35,215 bases of DNA from Cladobotryum mycophilum. Taxonomy: Eukaryota > Ascomycota > Sordariomycetes > Hypocreales > Hypocreaceae. Within the stretch, counting starts at the first letter, position 1. Each line of letters begins with the position of its first letter. The notes below the pieces were generated by a model, which made no database searches, was not told the origin of the DNA, and saw only the letters and a list, made by a program, of their open reading frames with translations. A program made the translations under genes and the position numbers. The stretch lies in contig JAVFKD010000007.1 in the NCBI GenBank assembly GCA_036429605.1, positions 1 through 35,215 of the forward strand. The letters run 5' to 3'. Shown here piece by piece: positions 31,129 to 35,215 of this stretch.

Positions 31129-31666
31129 TGTGCTAACGGGCGTAACGCTAGGTATTGCTTTAGCCCCTTTAGGGCCAGTCCATTACATAGGGTATACTTA
31201 GTATTAGAATAATCTTAAGGGCTTGGCTTTTAGGGTCCAGGGTTTGGTATTATTATATGAGTAAGAATACAGGTTTATAGCTACTAGCTACTGGTTAAAA
31301 ACAACCCTGTTTATGGGGATAAAGTAGTTTAGGGTTAGTTTAGGCTTATTCCAATTAAAATGAATTTATGTCTTATTAAAGTGATTACTTTCTTAGTTAG
31401 CCAGGCTACCTTAAGTTTAAGTAGTGTTTATATATAGTAGGGTTTTATTTTTTTTGTTTAATTTGAAATGAATATTTTTGCTATTAAAAGTAAGTCTAGG
31501 CTTATATATAACCCGAATAAGGTTAGGTTAGTATTTTATTTTTTTATTTTATTTATATATATAGGGTTATAATATTCTTAAAAGTAGCTTGTACTTATTT
31601 AAACTATCTATACTTGTTTTAATCTTTAAACCAATACTAGCTCAAACCAAAGCAAGATTTTTAACT
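31129..31666 (+). promoter_or_regulatory. upstream region of the toxin gene
   Basis: AT-rich DNA with a diverged dyad-like patch near 31347-31390, TATATATA near 31555, and an A/C/T-rich leader before ATG 31667. The leader is in frame with the gene from TTG 31589 and mimics a signal peptide, but has no ATG. Confidence 0.35.
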
Positions 31667-33265
31667 ATGGTTAAATTTACTTTGAACTTTACTATAGACG
31701 ATGGTAAAGAGAAGTACAAGGAATTCATTGAGAAAATACGACAGGATCTCAGTATAGGCGACCCTATTGAGAGTGTTCTAATATTGGCTCCCCAAGTCCC
31801 TGCAGGAGAGGATCTTGAGTTCTTCGATATAAATCTATCAAACGATAATAATACTATTCAAATGAGATTCCGAACTGATAATCTTTACTTAATCGGTTAT
31901 CGTCGTCAGAACTCCAACACCTGGTATGAGTTAGGCCACACGAATGGGGGAGAGAGTACCTTGATCAACGAACCGAACACAACGACTGAAATCTTACGTT
32001 TCGGTGAGAACTATAATCGCTTGACTACGACTGCACACATCACCCTAGATGCAATCCCGCTTAACTCTGCCTATATTGGTCAAGCAATTACGACCCTTTA
32101 CACAAACGGCGCCACCAATCCGGCTAGTAAGGCGCGTGCTATCCTGATTTTGATATTCGCTATAGCTGAAGCCGCTAGGTTTCGGGACATCTCTTGTCTC
32201 GTTTATCGTTCATGGTGGAGAGACGACTTAGCCACCCCGGGACAGATCTACGCCAATCGGGTGCGTAGCTGGTCAAGACTTTCTACTGCGGTCCAGAGAA
32301 CCCGGAATGAAGGATATTCTTTTGATTTCTTTGAGGCTGGAACACAAATATGGGCTTTTGTAACAGCCCTTGAAGCGCTTGGTATTATGCACAACATCAG
32401 TCGAGGTTCAGTTCCCCGACCTAAACGCTCTATTATTAACATGGTTAATAACCAAGAAGAATTGGCCCCATACGCTTCGTATGTCAAAGGACAACCGCTG
32501 CTCGAGATCTTTCGTGTGCGTGTCGATGACATTGACGGGGAGAATCCAGGTAATCTCTACGGCACTATCACTGTCACCGACAGCACCGGCACTCTCTGTG
32601 TCTGGAAGCGAGAAAGAGATGGGTACATCCCAGTTAGACCTGGTGAGGATATCCTGCTCGAGGGCCCGGGCCGATTAGTGGACAATCAACACAAGTGTTG
32701 GCCTGTATCGGCCGCGGATGAGTTTTACATCGACCTAAACCTCTGGGATAGCGACTCTATAAGCCCTGATGATCCTATTGCCCGGGGGACAATTACATTC
32801 AACCCATTTGATTACTATACCAGATATAATGTTGTTGAGGATCGTAAAGTTAGGGGTAAGTACGGATCGGTGACGGTAAGCTATATGGCTATTACCGAAG
32901 GTCTTTATGCACGGATCAAGGTCATCCTGGTCAATGGGGACAACGAGGACCCTGCTGACGTGTACGGGAACATTACCGCCGATAATGGTAACGGCAGCAG
33001 AAAGAGTGAGCTGTTTCGAAAGGCTAGTGAGGAGTATATTGATGTAAACCCGCAGTGTGCTATCCCTCTATCGAGGACTGTGGTGGCTGTACCAACCAAT
33101 AACATACTGCGCGTCGATGCATATCTCTTGGACTACGATAGTATCGGCTCTAATGATGAGATCGCTAAGGGATTCGCCGAGTTCCGGCCTTTGTACAAGC
33201 AGTCACAGAGGGAATATATTACAGGAGCCTACGGGAAGATTGAGGTACAGGTCGAATGGATGTGA
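31667..33265 (+). CDS. ribosome-inactivating protein (rRNA N-glycosylase) with duplicated C-terminal domain
   Basis: An intact, intronless 532-residue frame. The N-terminal 265 residues fit the ribosome-inactivating-protein fold (PF00161), enzymes that remove one adenine from the sarcin-ricin loop of large rRNA. Visible are IGYR after Tyr74 (adenine-stacking position), the catalytic AEAARF with Glu168 and Arg171, and a Trp pair about 12 residues later. Residues about 275-532 hold two related beta-rich units (GENPGNLYGTITV and NEDPADVYGNITA with Trp/Asp-rich edges), resembling the DUF6598 domain joined to this enzyme in some plant and fungal proteins. From the ATG there is no signal peptide, so the product appears cytosolic unless an upstream exon exists. 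It may act in defence, antagonism or virulence. GC content is higher than the flanks, and a foreign origin is possible but untested. Confidence 0.85.
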   Translation: MVKFTLNFTIDDGKEKYKEFIEKIRQDLSIGDPIESVLILAPQVPAGEDLEFFDINLSNDNNTIQMRFRTDNLYLIGYRRQNSNTWYELGHTNGGESTLINEPNTTTEILRFGENYNRLTTTAHITLDAIPLNSAYIGQAITTLYTNGATNPASKARAILILIFAIAEAARFRDISCLVYRSWWRDDLATPGQIYANRVRSWSRLSTAVQRTRNEGYSFDFFEAGTQIWAFVTALEALGIMHNISRGSVPRPKRSIINMVNNQEELAPYASYVKGQPLLEIFRVRVDDIDGENPGNLYGTITVTDSTGTLCVWKRERDGYIPVRPGEDILLEGPGRLVDNQHKCWPVSAADEFYIDLNLWDSDSISPDDPIARGTITFNPFDYYTRYNVVEDRKVRGKYGSVTVSYMAITEGLYARIKVILVNGDNEDPADVYGNITADNGNGSRKSELFRKASEEYIDVNPQCAIPLSRTVVAVPTNNILRVDAYLLDYDSIGSNDEIAKGFAEFRPLYKQSQREYITGAYGKIEVQVEWM

Positions 33266-33335
33266 TTGTGATTACTTTAGCTAGACCTGTATCTCTTTTT
33301 TATATATTTAATTAGTTATTATTATGATTATTTAC

Positions 33336-33485
33336 TCTCGAACGAGATCGACTCGAGCAGGTTCGACAGCTTGAATAGAATCGATTCGATCCATCACAAC
33401 TACTAGATCATTGATTCATTCTCATAAGAATAAATCTTATACTTATTCAGATCGTAATGAACCTAGTTACTGTATCTACTCAGTA
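33336..33485 (-). mobile_element. LTR-like fragment with dyad
   Basis: TTCGATCCATCAC, ACTAGATCATT and the dyad at 33413-33462 match 28905-28978. Neither terminus is present. Confidence 0.55.
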
Positions 33486-33655
33486 AATCCCTACTAGAAC
33501 GCGGCCTGTTCCAGGTTTTACACCAATTACCTTCCACCACCTCCTCCCCTGCGTCTTGTGATCCGAAATGTGGCTCGTTCTAGCTTATTATCTAACCAGG
33601 TAAAGTGAGAAAACACGGAACGGGGCGTGTTCTAACATAGGGTTTACGCGAGCTA

Positions 33656-33970
33656 GCGGTATGCTGGAAGTGCTACCAGCCGCAGGCAGTGTGCAGGGTA
33701 GCGGACCCGTCGGCGGAAGAGGAAGATGAATGTAAGTTCCCAGACATGGTGATGCCGGCGTGCTACGGGGCATACAGTCGGCGGGGACGGACAAAGTGGT
33801 TCGAGGAGCATTTCTAGCAGTCGTTCAAGACGATGCGAGAGTATATGCTCTGGCTCGGGTCGGGGGCTCGGCTCGGGGGGTCAGATGCGTCTAAGCGAAC
33901 GTTGTGGCGGCAATTATTCTACAACAGCTAGGTGAACAAGCACACAAACAACCGGCTAAAATAGACGAGG
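33656..33970 (+). pseudogene. dead TLH C-terminal fragment
   Basis: The frame reads VCWKCYQPQAVC (C-x2-C-x6-C, the module seen at the helicase tail), then PACYGAYSRRGRTKWFEEHF, an in-frame TAG at 33815-33817, and a Gly/Arg-rich end. The GC content is high against AT-rich flanks. It matches the TLH tail in pattern, so a second, mostly lost TLH copy stood near this end. Confidence 0.5.
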
Positions 33971-34009
33971 GAGGGTGATAGGCGCAGATTGGTATATAGA
34001 AGCGGCTGG

Positions 34010-34058
34010 GTTTATTCTAATGTAAATGAGTAGGAGGCTTATTCCGATCAGAATGAAG
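34010..34058. repeat. dyad element copy (49 bp)
   Basis: GTTTATTCTAATGTAAATGA on the left and CGATCAGAATGAAG on the right; it directly follows the TLH fragment. Confidence 0.65.
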
Positions 34059-34088
34059 CTATGCTATATAACGAACTGAGCTTTCACT

Positions 34089-34380
34089 TCTGTCAGGCAT
34101 AGAAAAGGGCCCCACTTTTAGTGATAGTTGTGTAAGCTACGGATTAGAAGACAATGATAGTAAAGCCTTAGGCAAGGCAACGAATTATAAGCAGCCCGAA
34201 TAGGATTGACTCGATCTATGATAATAAAGAGATGATTAGTTTATTCGTATAAGAATAAAGGTTAGATTCATTTAGATGATAAGAAAGCCAACTACTATAT
34301 ATACTAAGCTAAAAAGGTGTTTTATAGATTTAGTTAGTGGTTACTATAATTGTTTACTATTAGCACGTAAACCCTAAAGG
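34089..34380 (-). mobile_element. degraded LTR-like copy
   Basis: CCCACTTTTAGTGATAG, AATAGGATTGACTCGATC and a dyad at 34239-34287 follow the same order as in 28799-28978. Ends are lost. Confidence 0.5.
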
Positions 34381-34512
34381 GTAATACTTTTAAACTAATT
34401 GTTTAATTTTACGTTAATTTATTAGTAATATTAAAGATTATAATTTAAGTTGTTTATTTATACTAGGAAAGACTTAAAGTATTAGAATATAAGTAAAATA
34501 TATTACAAATGG

Positions 34513-34631
34513 TGTAACGAACCGTTAGACCGTCAAGCTAATAGGCAAAAGATTAGGCCAATAATGGCAATTGTAGCAAGTACTATAACAGTACTAACTA
34601 TTTATAAGGCTAACTGTGCCAGGTTGTCACA
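34513..34631. mobile_element. 119-bp MITE-like element
   Basis: TGTAACGAACCG at the left and GGTTGTCACA at the right form imperfect terminal inverted repeats. The interior (AGGCAAAAGATTAGGCCAAT) recurs inverted at 29450-29574 and in part near 26960. Confidence 0.5.
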
Positions 34632-35089
34632 AATAGGTGTATGATGATTTAAATAAATATATAGGGTTTATTATGGTATAATAGCAAGAGAAAGGATAAT
34701 AAGGAAAGAGGTGATAGTGAGTTAAAACTTGGGCTAGGGCCGGGTAATGTTTATAAAGTAATAGCTATAGATAAGACATGGCCTAATATAATATGCAGGT
34801 TACTAACATGTTCTAAAGCATTTATATAAGGTTGGTTTAGTCTAGAATCAGTAGGGTTTAAATAGATTAAGAATAGATTAATTAAAATAAGTAAAGGTAA
34901 GAAGTTAATTGTTTTATTATATAAAGCATAAGTGGTCTTTTTTTATGGTTTAAGCTAAGCTAGCTTTTTGTTTTTCTGGTTTTTAATAAAAAAGATAAAG
35001 TTACTTATACTAGAAGGCACTGGGTTTTATAATAATAATATAAGTAAAATCAAAGGTTTTACAATATATAAGTATAAAGGATATCTAGG

Positions 35090-35215
35090 CCTAACCCGAC
35101 CCTAACCCTATAGAAATTCTTTTTACGTACTTAAATAAATAGAAAAGGCCAGTGATAAGGTTAAATTAGCAGTGATTAGGGTTAAATGATTTCACCCTAA
35201 CCAAACCCTAACCCT
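35090..35215. repeat. telomere-like motifs at the window end
   Basis: CCTAACCCGACCCTAACCCT at 35090-35109; TTAGGG at 35176-35181 facing CCCTAA at 35195-35200; then AAACCCTAACCCT to the end. The prevailing + strand motif is CCCTAA, opposite to what a right-hand chromosome end would show. Confidence 0.75.

Noticed and set aside
31589..31666. Apparent signal peptide in front of the ribosome-inactivating protein
   Set aside because: It begins at TTG and holds no ATG before 31667; nuclear fungal genes start at ATG, so this is read as leader sequence.
1..35215. tRNA, rRNA or other structured RNA genes
   Set aside because: No cloverleaf-type or rRNA-like sequence was found by eye; the dyads are repeats rather than tRNA-like structures.

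Overview
The window reads as a subtelomeric segment of a filamentous ascomycete chromosome, most likely a Sordariomycete; I cannot name a genus. The basis is short introns with GTAAGT-type donors, CTAAC-type branch points and AG acceptors, a telomere-linked RecQ-helicase gene, an NLR-type gene, C-to-T premature stops of the kind left by repeat-induced point mutation, TTAGGG/CCCTAA-like motifs, and GC-rich coding blocks inside very AT-rich DNA. No database search was possible, so family names rest on motifs read by eye.

Layout. 1-1259: AT-rich tandem repeats and degenerate C-rich telomere-like sequence. 1260-6073: a telomere-linked helicase (TLH) relic with a C2H2-type N-terminus, a RecQ helicase core and a Cys-rich tail, broken by about four single-base frame slips, one of them inside Walker A. 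6497-7834: a second Cys-rich reading frame with two more copies of the helicase tail module. 8947-9690 (minus): a four-exon gene for a small CxxC protein with one in-frame TAG. 9780-10600: extremely AT-rich DNA. 11248-16825: a five-exon SNF2-family ATPase gene with three in-frame TAGs and two homopolymer slips. 18521-21987 (minus): an alpha/beta-hydrolase-NACHT-HEAT NLR relic with six premature stops and no frameshift. 23876-26239: a JmjC-domain gene with two premature stops. 28159-28648: a small intact two-exon gene, possibly a lectin-like protein. 28761-30300: LTR-like repeats. 30660-31128: a 5'-truncated non-LTR insertion with poly(A) and a 13-bp target duplication. 31667-33265: an intact ribosome-inactivating-protein gene. 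33656-33970: a dead TLH tail. 35090-35215: telomere-like motifs in both orientations.

The most unusual structure is a 47-50 bp dyad (GTTCATTC ... GAATGAAC, each half itself a smaller dyad). It occurs about 17 times in full, plus half copies. Every intron of the SNF2 gene carries it and none of its exons do. One intron carries three copies at an exact 75-bp period, and another is an 81-nt intron of which 48 nt are the dyad. This resembles an introner or MITE-like element. A second family of copies sits inside LTR-like repeats on the right.

The genes do not form an obvious pathway. The layout is typical of a fast-evolving subtelomere: helicase relics, an NLR, chromatin-type proteins (SNF2, JmjC) and toxin or effector candidates among repeats. 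The genes on the left and centre are damaged, while the small gene and the toxin gene on the right are open.
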